The position numbers were made by a program, and so were the translations under genes. Shown here piece after piece: positions 9,139 through 16,540 of a stretch of 64,000 nucleotides of DNA. Below the pieces are notes generated by a model, which saw only the letters and a list, made by a program, of their open reading frames with translations, did not search any database and was not told the origin of the DNA. Source of the stretch: Bacillota bacterium (lineage in GTDB: Bacteria; Bacillota; Clostridia; Lachnospirales; Lachnospiraceae); the NCBI GenBank assembly GCA_023398615.1, contig JAEWSD010000210.1:50870-114869 (forward strand), in the 5' to 3' direction. The number at the start of each line of letters is the position of its first letter. The stretch's first letter is position 1.

Positions 9139-9879
9139 ATGCTGTTAAAAATAACGATACCGAATAAGATTCAATTTCGGGTAATTCCCGATTTCAGAAG
9201 TATATTCTTTGACAAGCATGGGGATATACATTATATAGGCGGAGCAGAGGTGCTTCCGGCACCGTTGGATGCGATCAGGGAAGCGGCGGAAATTGCGAAA
9301 CTGGGGACGGAATACGATACGGAAGCAAAAACGATACTTGTAGAACATAATTTAAGACTGGTTGTTTATATTGCCAAAAAGTTCGATAATACAGGGGTGG
9401 GCGTTGAAGATTTAATATCAATCGGTACCATTGGCCTGATAAAAGCAATTAATACATATAATCCGGATAAGAAGATAAAGCTGGCAACCTATGCCTCAAG
9501 ATGTATCGAGAATGAAATACTGATGTATCTGAGAAGAAATAACAAAACAAAGCTGGAAGTATCCATTGATGAACCGCTAAATGTTGACTGGGACGGCAAT
9601 GAACTGCTTCTGTCCGATATCCTGGGTACGGAAGAGGACGTCATATACAGGAATATAGAGGAAGAGGTTGACAGAAAGCTTTTGGGAAAGGCTTTGTCAA
9701 AGCTCAGTGACCGGGAAAGGATTATCGTACAGCTGCGTTTCGGGTTAAATACAGAGGACGGAAACGAACGGACACAGAAAGAGGTTGCCGATCTATTAGG
9801 TATTTCCCAATCCTACATATCGAGACTCGAAAAGAAAATTATTAAACGTTTGAAAAAGGAGATGTTAAGACTGGAATAG
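9139..9879 (+). CDS. sigE: Pro-sigma-E, early mother-cell sporulation sigma factor
   Basis: SigE directs early mother-cell transcription. The 246-residue protein has an N-terminal pro-sequence of about 30 residues ending near [14 protein letters not shown], the junction region that SpoIIGA processes in Bacillus, then sigma region 2 ([44 protein letters not shown]) and region 4 with the helix-turn-helix [19 protein letters not shown]. Identity to B. subtilis SigE is visibly high over these blocks. An upstream ATG at 9128 is out of frame; ATG 9139 follows AAAAGGA. Paired with spoIIGA upstream and sigG downstream. Confidence 0.97.
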   Translation: MLLKITIPNKIQFRVIPDFRSIFFDKHGDIHYIGGAEVLPAPLDAIREAAEIAKLGTEYDTEAKTILVEHNLRLVVYIAKKFDNTGVGVEDLISIGTIGLIKAINTYNPDKKIKLATYASRCIENEILMYLRRNNKTKLEVSIDEPLNVDWDGNELLLSDILGTEEDVIYRNIEEEVDRKLLGKALSKLSDRERIIVQLRFGLNTEDGNERTQKEVADLLGISQSYISRLEKKIIKRLKKEMLRLE

Positions 9880-9978
9880 GAACAAAAAAGGAAATTATTA
9901 CATCCTTACATATCGTATAAAGAGAACACAAATTGTGAATCATTTATTTAAGTAATAAATGATTTGGGAGGTTTCAAT

Positions 9979-10758
9979 ATGGCTCTTTATAAGGTAGAAA
10001 TATGTGGTGTAAATACTTCGAAATTACCGTTACTGAATAATACTGAAAAGGAAGAATTATTTCAAAGAATCTTGAAGGGGGATAAAGAAGCGAGGGATTT
10101 ATATATAAAAGGTAATCTCCGTTTAGTGCTTAGCATAATCCAGCGGTTTTCCAACAGTAATGAAAATGTTGACGACTTATTCCAGATCGGTTGTATAGGA
10201 CTTATGAAGGCGATTGACAATTTTGACATCAGCCAGAATGTCAAATTCTCAACCTATGCCGTACCGATGATTATAGGCGAAATCAGAAGATATCTTCGGG
10301 ACAATAACAGTATACGGGTAAGCAGATCGCTGCGTGATACTGCTTATAAGGCAATTTATGCCAAGGAAGCCTTACTTAAGAAAAATGATAAGGAGCCGAC
10401 CGTCTGTGAGATTGCGGATGAAATAGGCTTAAGCAAGGAAGACATCGTGTTTGCACTGGATGCGATACAAAGTCCCGTATCGCTTTACGAGCCTGTATAC
10501 TCCGAAGGCGGCGATACGCTGTATATTATGGATCAGGTCAGCGATAAAAAGAACAAGGAAGAAAACTGGGTGGAAGAGATATCCTTACGCGAAGCCTTAT
10601 CCAAACTTTCCGAACGTGAAAAAAATATTATCGAATTGCGTTTCTATGAAGGGAAAACACAGATGGAGGTAGCAAATGAGATATGTATTTCACAGGCGCA
10701 GGTCTCAAGGCTTGAAAAATCGGCACTGAAGTGTATGAAAAATTATTTGAGCCAGTAA
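9979..10758 (+). CDS. sigG: Late forespore sigma factor SigG
   Basis: SigG drives late forespore gene expression. The 259 residues begin MALYKVEICGVNTSKLPLL, a SigG hallmark, then region 2 (GNLRLVLSIIQRF, VDDLFQIGCIGLMKAIDNFD, FSTYAVPMIIGEIRRYLRDN), region 3 (SRSLRDTAYKA) and region 4 ending EICISQAQVSRLEKSALK. An in-frame TTG at 9964 exists, but ATG 9979 sits seven bases after GGGAGG. In Bacillus spoIIIG is read from a SigF/SigG promoter; the 99-base gap has GTATA at 9915 but no convincing matching -10. A terminator follows. Confidence 0.97.
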   Translation: MALYKVEICGVNTSKLPLLNNTEKEELFQRILKGDKEARDLYIKGNLRLVLSIIQRFSNSNENVDDLFQIGCIGLMKAIDNFDISQNVKFSTYAVPMIIGEIRRYLRDNNSIRVSRSLRDTAYKAIYAKEALLKKNDKEPTVCEIADEIGLSKEDIVFALDAIQSPVSLYEPVYSEGGDTLYIMDQVSDKKNKEENWVEEISLREALSKLSEREKNIIELRFYEGKTQMEVANEICISQAQVSRLEKSALKCMKNYLSQ

Positions 10759-10837
10759 TACTCAAATTAATAAATATATAGCAGAATGGATATTTAAATA
10801 ATAAATTAATTTTATTACAATACGGAATAAGAGGAAT

Positions 10838-10862
10838 AAGCCGGAGCAGATCCGGCTTTTAT
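10838..10862 (+). terminator. Rho-independent terminator between sigG and ylmC
   Basis: AAGCCGGA and TCCGGCTT form a perfect 8-bp stem with loop GCAGA, ending in TTTT. With flanking A and T runs it may serve both the sigG transcript and the convergent ylmC transcript. Confidence 0.85.
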
Positions 10863-10899
10863 CATGTAAAAATTCTCTGTCTGTAAATAATAATGGAGG

Positions 10900-11163
10900 T
10901 CAGCAGTAGGCCGACTTTATCAGAATTTTATCCGCGTCCACATCCACCAGTATCACGTCTGCTCCAATCTGCTTGATGCAGCAGTAATTTATCACATATT
11001 CATGGTCCCTTCCGAGTATTCCCCATATCTTGCATGGCCCCGGTACGATGATTTTGACTATGACGCCGGTATGTATATCAAACTCCAGGTCGCAGACATA
11101 ACCCAATCTTTCCCCGTCTCTGCAGTTAATGACTTCTTTTTGCTTCAAATCACACATTCTCAT
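10900..11163 (-). CDS. ylmC: YlmC/YmxH family sporulation protein (PRC-barrel)
   Basis: A small PRC-barrel-like protein of the YlmC/YmxH family, found in endospore formers and linked to sporulation; its molecular role is not known. With the start at 11163 it is 87 residues beginning MRMCDLKQKEVINCRDGERLG, the usual family opening, followed by CDLEFDIHTGVI and the conserved IWGILGRDHEYVI segment. The in-frame ATG at 11181 lacks a Shine-Dalgarno, while GGGGTG precedes 11163. It is the only - strand gene before the lysR-type gene. A SigE-like promoter lies upstream (11210-11238), which fits the neighbouring sigE. Confidence 0.88.
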   Translation of the reverse strand: MRMCDLKQKEVINCRDGERLGYVCDLEFDIHTGVIVKIIVPGPCKIWGILGRDHEYVINYCCIKQIGADVILVDVDADKILIKSAYC

Positions 11164-11209
11164 AAATCGGCACCCCGTCATACGGTTCAGGTAGACACCT
11201 TTATTAACT

Positions 11210-11238
11210 AATATATGACAAAGCCTGTATATTTATGC
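11210..11238 (-). promoter_or_regulatory. Putative SigE-dependent promoter for ylmC
   Basis: Read on the - strand: GCATAAAT, 13 bases, CATATATT. The published B. subtilis SigE consensus is about GHATAnnT, 13-15 bases, CATACAnT, so only one defined position differs. The -10 ends about 47 bases before the ylmC start codon. Confidence 0.5.
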
Positions 11239-11255
11239 GTTTTTGCAGGAAGCTA

Positions 11256-11284
11256 TTGACCATTGTTAAAAACTTCAATATAAT
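11256..11284 (+). promoter_or_regulatory. SigA-type promoter for nrdR
   Basis: TTGACC (11256-11261), 17-base spacer, TATAAT (11279-11284), then 35 bases of leader with a strong AAGGAGG to the nrdR ATG. Confidence 0.7.
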
Positions 11285-11332
11285 AAGGAATAGTCAGTGG
11301 GCGTTAATCAAATCAATAAGGAGGGGTATCAA

Positions 11333-11785
11333 ATGAAGTGTCCGTTCTGTGGTAAAGAGAATTCCAGGGTTATAGATTCCAGGCCGGTGGAAGAAAATAA
11401 TTCGATCCGACGGAGGCGCCAGTGTGATGAATGCGATAAAAGATTTACGACGTATGAGAAGGTGGAGGCAATACCTCTTGTCGTAATCAAGAAGGATAAT
11501 AACAGAGAGCCTTACGACCGGTCGAAGATTGAAGCCGGTGTCTTCCGTTCCTGTCATAAGAGGCCTATTTCGGTCGATCAGATTAACGCTCTTGTGGATG
11601 AAGTTGAGAACGCAATATTTAATCTGGAAGAAAAGGAAGTTCCCAGCACAATAATCGGGGAAATCCTGATGGATAAGCTAAAGGAACTCGATCCGGTGGC
11701 TTATGTCAGGTTTGCTTCGGTTTACCGTGAATTCAAGGATGTTAATACCTTTATGGATGAACTGAAAAAGATTTTGGATAATTAG
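11333..11785 (+). CDS. nrdR: Transcriptional repressor NrdR
   Basis: NrdR represses ribonucleotide reductase genes in response to nucleotide levels. The 150-residue protein has the N-terminal zinc ribbon with Cys3, Cys6, Cys31 and Cys34 (MKCPFCGKEN, RRRRQCDECDKRFTTYE) followed by an ATP-cone domain (LVVIKKDNNREPYDRSKI) to the end. The in-frame GTG at 11297 would add 12 residues before the zinc ribbon; ATG 11333 has AATAAGGAGGGG in front. No ribonucleotide reductase gene is near, so its targets lie elsewhere. Confidence 0.96.
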   Translation: MKCPFCGKENSRVIDSRPVEENNSIRRRRQCDECDKRFTTYEKVEAIPLVVIKKDNNREPYDRSKIEAGVFRSCHKRPISVDQINALVDEVENAIFNLEEKEVPSTIIGEILMDKLKELDPVAYVRFASVYREFKDVNTFMDELKKILDN

Positions 11786-11899
11786 ATAATTGTGAAACTA
11801 TTTTTGCGTCTGCTGAGGTTCCTGGAACAATCAAAGACACAATTAAGAGTTTCGCAAATGTCTATTGTAATTAATATGGATAAGGAGTTTAGGAAAGAT

Positions 11900-12370
11900 A
11901 TGGCGATTGAAAAAGTAAGAGATTATTTTAGAAAATTCGGCATGGAGGGCAGAATCCGTGAATTTGAGACATCGTCGGCAACTGTGGAATTGGCGGCACA
12001 GGCCCTGGGCTGCGAGCCCGAGCGTATCGCAAAAACGTTATCCTTTACGGTTGACGGGAAAAGTATTCTGATCGTTGCTGCCGGCGATGCAAAAATAAAT
12101 AACGCGAAGTTTAAGGAGCAGTTTCATACGAAAGCGAAAATGCTTTCACCGGATGAGGTAGAAGCCTTAATAGGTCATGCAATAGGCGGGGTATGCCCGT
12201 TTGGCATAAAGGAAAATGTCGGGGTATATCTTGACATTTCATTAAAAAGGTTTGTTACGGTCTATCCGGCCTGCGGCAGCAGCAACAGTGCAATCGAGCT
12301 GACGATAGAGGAGCTCGAAACGTATTCGAAATATGCGGCCTGGATCGATGTCTGCAAAAGTAAAGAGTAA
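11900..12370 (+). CDS. YbaK/EbsC-family aminoacyl-tRNA deacylase-like protein
   Basis: This family contains trans-editing enzymes that hydrolyse mischarged tRNA (for example Cys-tRNAPro) and relatives of the ProRS insertion domain. The 156 residues show the typical fold markers: an N-terminal helix, SATVELAAQALGCEPERIAKTLSF (catalytic Lys region), ILIVAAGDAKINNAKFKEQF and the GGVCPFGI loop. ATG 11900 is preceded by AGGAAAG; upstream in-frame starts (11792, 11876) would add residues outside the family. The exact tRNA substrate cannot be told from sequence. It follows nrdR by 114 bases. Confidence 0.85.
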   Translation: MAIEKVRDYFRKFGMEGRIREFETSSATVELAAQALGCEPERIAKTLSFTVDGKSILIVAAGDAKINNAKFKEQFHTKAKMLSPDEVEALIGHAIGGVCPFGIKENVGVYLDISLKRFVTVYPACGSSNSAIELTIEELETYSKYAAWIDVCKSKE

Positions 12371-12443
12371 GGAGTTACAAAGCCCTGGTTATAATTTGTA
12401 TTGCGTTCATATAATAGTAGTAAACAAGGACCGGGGGCAAGGA

Positions 12444-13736
12444 ATGATAATACATGTAGTGAGTCAGGGAGATACCGTCAGCTCGATTGCCGAACGATAC
12501 GATGTCTCGGTATCGAAGCTGATTATTGACAACGGGCTGGAAGAACCGTATGAATTAGTAACAGGACAATCCATTGTAATAGTATATCCCGAACTAACCT
12601 ACACGGTGAAGGAAGGGGATTCCTTATCGGGCATAGCCGATACTTATCATGTTACAATGATGCAGCTTTTTATGAATAATCCGTTTTTATACGGACGGAA
12701 TTTCGTCTATCCCGGTGAAACGATTGTTCTCAAATACAACCGGGCGGGCAGAATTTCGACGAACGGATTTGCTTTTACATTTATTAATAATGCCACCTTA
12801 AGAAAGACACTGCCATATCTGACATACCTTTCAATATTTAATTACCGGGCTACCAAGGAAGGAAATCTTATTGAATACTATGACGACAGGGAGGTCCTTC
12901 GGACCGCTAAGGAATATGGTACGGTTCCGCTGCTTCTGATAACGGCGTTGTCGATTCGGGGCCTGAATGATGCGGAAACGGCTTATGCAATATTACTGGA
13001 TGAAGAGTGTCAAAACAGATATATAGAAAATATTATTCAAATCGTCAGGACGAAAGGATATCGAGGGGTTAATTTTGCCTTCCAATTAATCCGTGAAACA
13101 AACCAACAGCTCTACCAGAATTTTTTTAACAAAATATCAAAAATATTGAAGGCGGACAGCTACTCGATGTTCCTGACGGTAGATCCCGATATCTGTTACG
13201 GGGATGATGGTATCAGCTTCGAAACGATCGATTATTCGGAGTTCGGCGATGCGGCGGATTCCATTACTTTTATGAAATTTTTCTGGGCAAGAAATATGGA
13301 TCCTCCGTTTCCGGTAAGCTCGGTCTCCGCGCTGGAGATATTCTTAGCTTATACGGATTCCTATATTTCTCCGGACCGTGTGAATATAGCGATTCCTCTC
13401 ATCGGCTATGACTGGGAGCTTCCGTTTTATGCAGGATATTCCGAAACCACCTCGCTTACTCTGGATAAGTGCATCGGCCTGGCCCGGGATAACAATTCCG
13501 TCATCCGGTTTGACGAAGTCTCACAGACACCGTTTTTTGAGTATGAGGTAAAAAGCAGCTACGGAAGTGATATACGGCATATCGTATGGTTTATCGATGC
13601 AAGAAGCATGGATGCCCTGATAAATCTGATACCGGAATACGGCTTAAACGGCACGGCGGTCTGGAACGTGATGTTTTATAATTCCCAGCTTTGGCTGATG
13701 ATTAATTCACAATTCGAGATAGAAAAAATAACATAA
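12444..13736 (+). CDS. LysM-LysM-GH18-fold protein, probable inactive spore/cell-wall glycosidase relative (YaaH/YdhD type)
   Basis: Two N-terminal LysM domains (residues about 2-47, IIHVVSQGDTVSSIAERY; and 51-97, LTYTVKEGDSLSGIADTY) precede a glycosyl hydrolase 18 fold, the layout of YaaH/YdhD spore cortex-lytic proteins. There is no signal peptide, as in YaaH, which reaches the spore through LysM binding. In the family beta-4 motif, normally DGVNIDFE-like, this protein reads RGVNFAFQ: the last Asp is Ala212 and the catalytic Glu is Gln214. Hydrolysis by the usual mechanism is therefore unlikely, and a binding or structural role is inferred. 430 residues; the ATG at 12444 is behind AAGGA. 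The upstream ORF start at 12333 overlaps the deacylase gene and is not used. Confidence 0.85.
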   Translation: MIIHVVSQGDTVSSIAERYDVSVSKLIIDNGLEEPYELVTGQSIVIVYPELTYTVKEGDSLSGIADTYHVTMMQLFMNNPFLYGRNFVYPGETIVLKYNRAGRISTNGFAFTFINNATLRKTLPYLTYLSIFNYRATKEGNLIEYYDDREVLRTAKEYGTVPLLLITALSIRGLNDAETAYAILLDEECQNRYIENIIQIVRTKGYRGVNFAFQLIRETNQQLYQNFFNKISKILKADSYSMFLTVDPDICYGDDGISFETIDYSEFGDAADSITFMKFFWARNMDPPFPVSSVSALEIFLAYTDSYISPDRVNIAIPLIGYDWELPFYAGYSETTSLTLDKCIGLARDNNSVIRFDEVSQTPFFEYEVKSSYGSDIRHIVWFIDARSMDALINLIPEYGLNGTAVWNVMFYNSQLWLMINSQFEIEKIT

Positions 13737-13746
13737 TATATTCTTC

Positions 13747-13775
13747 TTGTAAGGCCGGCGTGAATTTGTTATACT
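13747..13775 (+). promoter_or_regulatory. SigA-type promoter for yifB-dprA
   Basis: TTGTAA (13747-13752), 17-base spacer, TATACT (13770-13775), in the 93-base gap after the LysM protein. A small AATGAA/TTCATT dyad lies between it and the start codon. Confidence 0.55.
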
Positions 13776-13829
13776 GTGAAAGAATGAATGCTTCCTTCAT
13801 TGCGGAGAGACAATGAAAGGGGTAATGCT

Positions 13830-15365
13830 ATGTTTTCTAAAGCCTTCAGTGCAGCCGTAAACGGAATTGACGGCTTTATCATTTCTGTTGAGGCAGACGT
13901 AAGTGACGGTCTGCCCCTGTTCGATCTGGTAGGATATCTTGGCTCAGAGGTAAGAGAGGCAAGGGAACGTGTCCGGATCTCTTTAAAGAATTCAGGCTAC
14001 CGGCTGCCTGCAAAAAGGATAACCGTTAATCTGTCACCGGCTGATATTCGAAAGGAAGGCACTGCCTTTGACCTTCCCATTGCGATCGCCGTTCTGTCCG
14101 CTTTCGGCTATATTCCCCAGGACAATCTGGAAAAGACCCTGATACTAGGTGAGGTAAGTTTAAACGGCGACGTAAGGAGGGTAAACGGCGTATTGCCGAT
14201 CGTCTATACGGCGTTTAAAATGGGCTTTACCAGATGCATCGTTCCGCTTGACAATGCTGCCGAGGGAGCGGTGGTACAGGGAATCGATGTATTTGGCGTC
14301 AGAAGCATTAAAGAGGTGGTAGGATTTTTAAACAATAATGCCTGCCTGGAACCGTATTTTGTCGATACGGAGCTTTTATATGTCTATGAAGCCGACGGGG
14401 AAGCTTTGGATTTTTCCGATGTGACCGGACAGGAAATGGCAAAGCGCGCAATTGAGATAGCAGTGTCCGGAATGCATAACCTTCTCATGGCAGGTCCTCC
14501 GGGTGCTGGCAAGACAATGCTTGCCAAGCGGATTCCCACCATAATGCCGGAGCTTTCTTTTGAGGAAAGCCTGGAAATCTCAAAGATATACAGTATTGCA
14601 GGACTGCTAAGCAGTAATCAGTCCCTGATTCTAAAAAGGCCGTTCCGGTCACCCCACCATACCATAACAACCGCAGCCTTAGCCGGAGGCGGCAGAAACC
14701 CAATGCCCGGCGAGATAAGTCTGGCACATCTTGGCGTCCTGTTCCTGGACGAATTCCCGGAATTTAACCGTAATACGATAGAAATATTAAGACAGCCGAT
14801 GGAAGAAAATGAGGTAACGATTACCAGGCTGCAGGGAACAACCCGGTATCCGGCCGGCTTCATGCTTGTTGCCGCCATGAACCCCTGTCCCTGCGGCAGC
14901 TACCCGGACCGGAATAAGTGTAACTGCTCTCCGAATCAGGTGAAAAGATATCGGGGAAGGATAAGCGGACCTCTGCTTGACCGGATCGATATCTGCACGG
15001 AAGCATTCCCGGTGGATTATAAGGAGCTGACGGACAGAACTCCTGCCGAAGCTTCACAAGCCATACGCGAACGCGTCATGGCGGCAAGAAATATTCAGCT
15101 GCGGCGGTATCGTAAGGAACCGTTTTATTTCAACTCACAGTTAACTCCCAAAACGATCGGCAGCTATTGTGCGCTCGGTCAAAAGGAGAGGAAGCTTATG
15201 GAGAAGGCGTTTGAGAAAATGAACCTCAGTGCGAGGGCATACCATAGGATATTGAAGGTTGCCAGGACGATTGCCGATCTGGACGGGGCGGAGAAGATTG
15301 CCGTAAAGCATCTGAGTGAAGCCATCTGTTACCGCAGCCTTGATAAAAAATACTGGGAGGAATAA
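13830..15365 (+). CDS. yifB: YifB/ComM-family Mg-chelatase-like AAA+ ATPase
   Basis: ComM is a hexameric helicase that promotes branch migration during natural transformation; in most Gram-positive bacteria the YifB role is less tested. The 511-residue protein has an N-terminal Lon-protease-like S5 fold (MFSKAFSAAVNGIDG, DLPIAIAVLSAFG), then an AAA+ module with Walker A AGPPGAGKTML near residue 215, Walker B VLFLDEFPEF near 300 and a Mg-chelatase C-terminal domain. A conserved CPCGSYPDRNKCNC cysteine cluster is present near residue 352. ATG 13830 is behind AAAGGGG. dprA follows after eight bases, a DNA-uptake/recombination pair. Confidence 0.93.
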   Translation: MFSKAFSAAVNGIDGFIISVEADVSDGLPLFDLVGYLGSEVREARERVRISLKNSGYRLPAKRITVNLSPADIRKEGTAFDLPIAIAVLSAFGYIPQDNLEKTLILGEVSLNGDVRRVNGVLPIVYTAFKMGFTRCIVPLDNAAEGAVVQGIDVFGVRSIKEVVGFLNNNACLEPYFVDTELLYVYEADGEALDFSDVTGQEMAKRAIEIAVSGMHNLLMAGPPGAGKTMLAKRIPTIMPELSFEESLEISKIYSIAGLLSSNQSLILKRPFRSPHHTITTAALAGGGRNPMPGEISLAHLGVLFLDEFPEFNRNTIEILRQPMEENEVTITRLQGTTRYPAGFMLVAAMNPCPCGSYPDRNKCNCSPNQVKRYRGRISGPLLDRIDICTEAFPVDYKELTDRTPAEASQAIRERVMAARNIQLRRYRKEPFYFNSQLTPKTIGSYCALGQKERKLMEKAFEKMNLSARAYHRILKVARTIADLDGAEKIAVKHLSEAICYRSLDKKYWEE

Positions 15366-15373
15366 ACGGACAA

Positions 15374-16471
15374 ATGAGGAATCTGACGAAGAAGGAATAC
15401 TGGTTTTGGCTATGCAATATCGAGCATATCGGTGTAAAAAAGATAGGGGCCGTCCTGGAGCTTTTCAAGACGCCGGAAGCCGCATTCCATGAAAAAGAGG
15501 ATGTGCTGGAGAAGGCCGGCTGCCTTACAGAGACGGACAGAGTACTCTTCCGGCGGAGTAAGGACATGGGAAGAATACGAGAAAATTATGCTAAACTGGG
15601 CGAGAAGGGCATATATTTTGTAACGAAAGACGATGCGGACTACCCGGAGAAGCTGAAAGCCATCTATGAGCCCCCGTTTGCCTTGTATGTTAAGGGAGCA
15701 TTGCCGGATACAGGCCGGGTATCGGTTGCCGTAGTCGGCGCAAGGAACTGTTCCGATTACGGCAGGGAAATGGCCGGATACTTTGCGGGAGAATTAGCCG
15801 GTGCCGGAGTACAGATCATCAGCGGGCTTGCAAGAGGGGTTGACGGGTATGCCCATAAGGGAGCCCTGGCGGCAGGCGGGAGTACTTATGCCATTGAGGG
15901 ATGCGGTGTCGATATCTGCTATCCGAAAGAGAACTTTTCTCTGTACCTGGATATGCAGGCAAACGGAGGAGTGATATCGGAATACGGCCCGGGAATCCAT
16001 CCGAAGGCCGGTAATTTCCCGATGAGAAACCGTTTAATCAGCGGCCTGTCCGACGGAATCCTTGTAATCGAAGCGAGGGAAAAGAGCGGCTCGCTTATCA
16101 CGGTAGATATGGGGCTGGATCAGGGGAAAAATATTTATGCATTGCCCGGACGTGTGAATGATTTATTAAGCCGGGGCTGTAATAATTTAATAAAAACCGG
16201 AGCAAAACCGGTCTCCGGCCCGGAAGAAATCCTTGAGGATTATTTACAAAATTATGAGAAAATTAACAAGGATGCGAAAAATATTGATAAATTGCTTGAA
16301 ACGAAAGAAAAAATAGTGTATGCTTGTTTAAGTTGTATCCCAAAGCATATGAATGAAATTGCGGGGGAGACTAATATAAGTATTATGGAACTAAGTGAAA
16401 TTTTATTAAATCTCGAACTAAAAAGCTACATTAAACAGATTAGGAAGAACTATTATTCATATATTTGTTAA
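15374..16471 (+). CDS. dprA: DNA processing protein DprA
   Basis: DprA (Smf) loads RecA on single-stranded DNA during transformation. The 365 residues hold an N-terminal SAM-like region, then the Rossmann-fold DNA-binding domain with the family motifs VGARNCSDYG, ISGLARGVDGYAHKGAL, EGCGVDICYPKEN and FPMRNRLISGLSDGILVIEA, and a C-terminal winged-helix-like part (MNEIAGETNISIMELSEIL). GGGAGGA precedes the ATG. It sits between yifB and topA, the usual dprA-topA arrangement of Firmicutes. Confidence 0.97.
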   Translation: MRNLTKKEYWFWLCNIEHIGVKKIGAVLELFKTPEAAFHEKEDVLEKAGCLTETDRVLFRRSKDMGRIRENYAKLGEKGIYFVTKDDADYPEKLKAIYEPPFALYVKGALPDTGRVSVAVVGARNCSDYGREMAGYFAGELAGAGVQIISGLARGVDGYAHKGALAAGGSTYAIEGCGVDICYPKENFSLYLDMQANGGVISEYGPGIHPKAGNFPMRNRLISGLSDGILVIEAREKSGSLITVDMGLDQGKNIYALPGRVNDLLSRGCNNLIKTGAKPVSGPEEILEDYLQNYEKINKDAKNIDKLLETKEKIVYACLSCIPKHMNEIAGETNISIMELSEILLNLELKSYIKQIRKNYYSYIC

Positions 16472-16540
16472 TAGAAAGAAAAGTACGGCCCTATCTGCCG
16501 TGAAGGACATATTTTATTACAGTATAAGGGGAGAGTCTAG

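Noticed and set aside
9915..9945. GTATA upstream of sigG as a SigF/SigG -35 element
   Set aside because: No -10 at 15-16 bases matches GGnnAnAnTR beyond three positions, so it is not listed as a promoter.
12333..12443. Longer start for the LysM protein overlapping the deacylase gene
   Set aside because: It would add residues with no family match; ATG 12444 has a Shine-Dalgarno and starts directly on the LysM domain.
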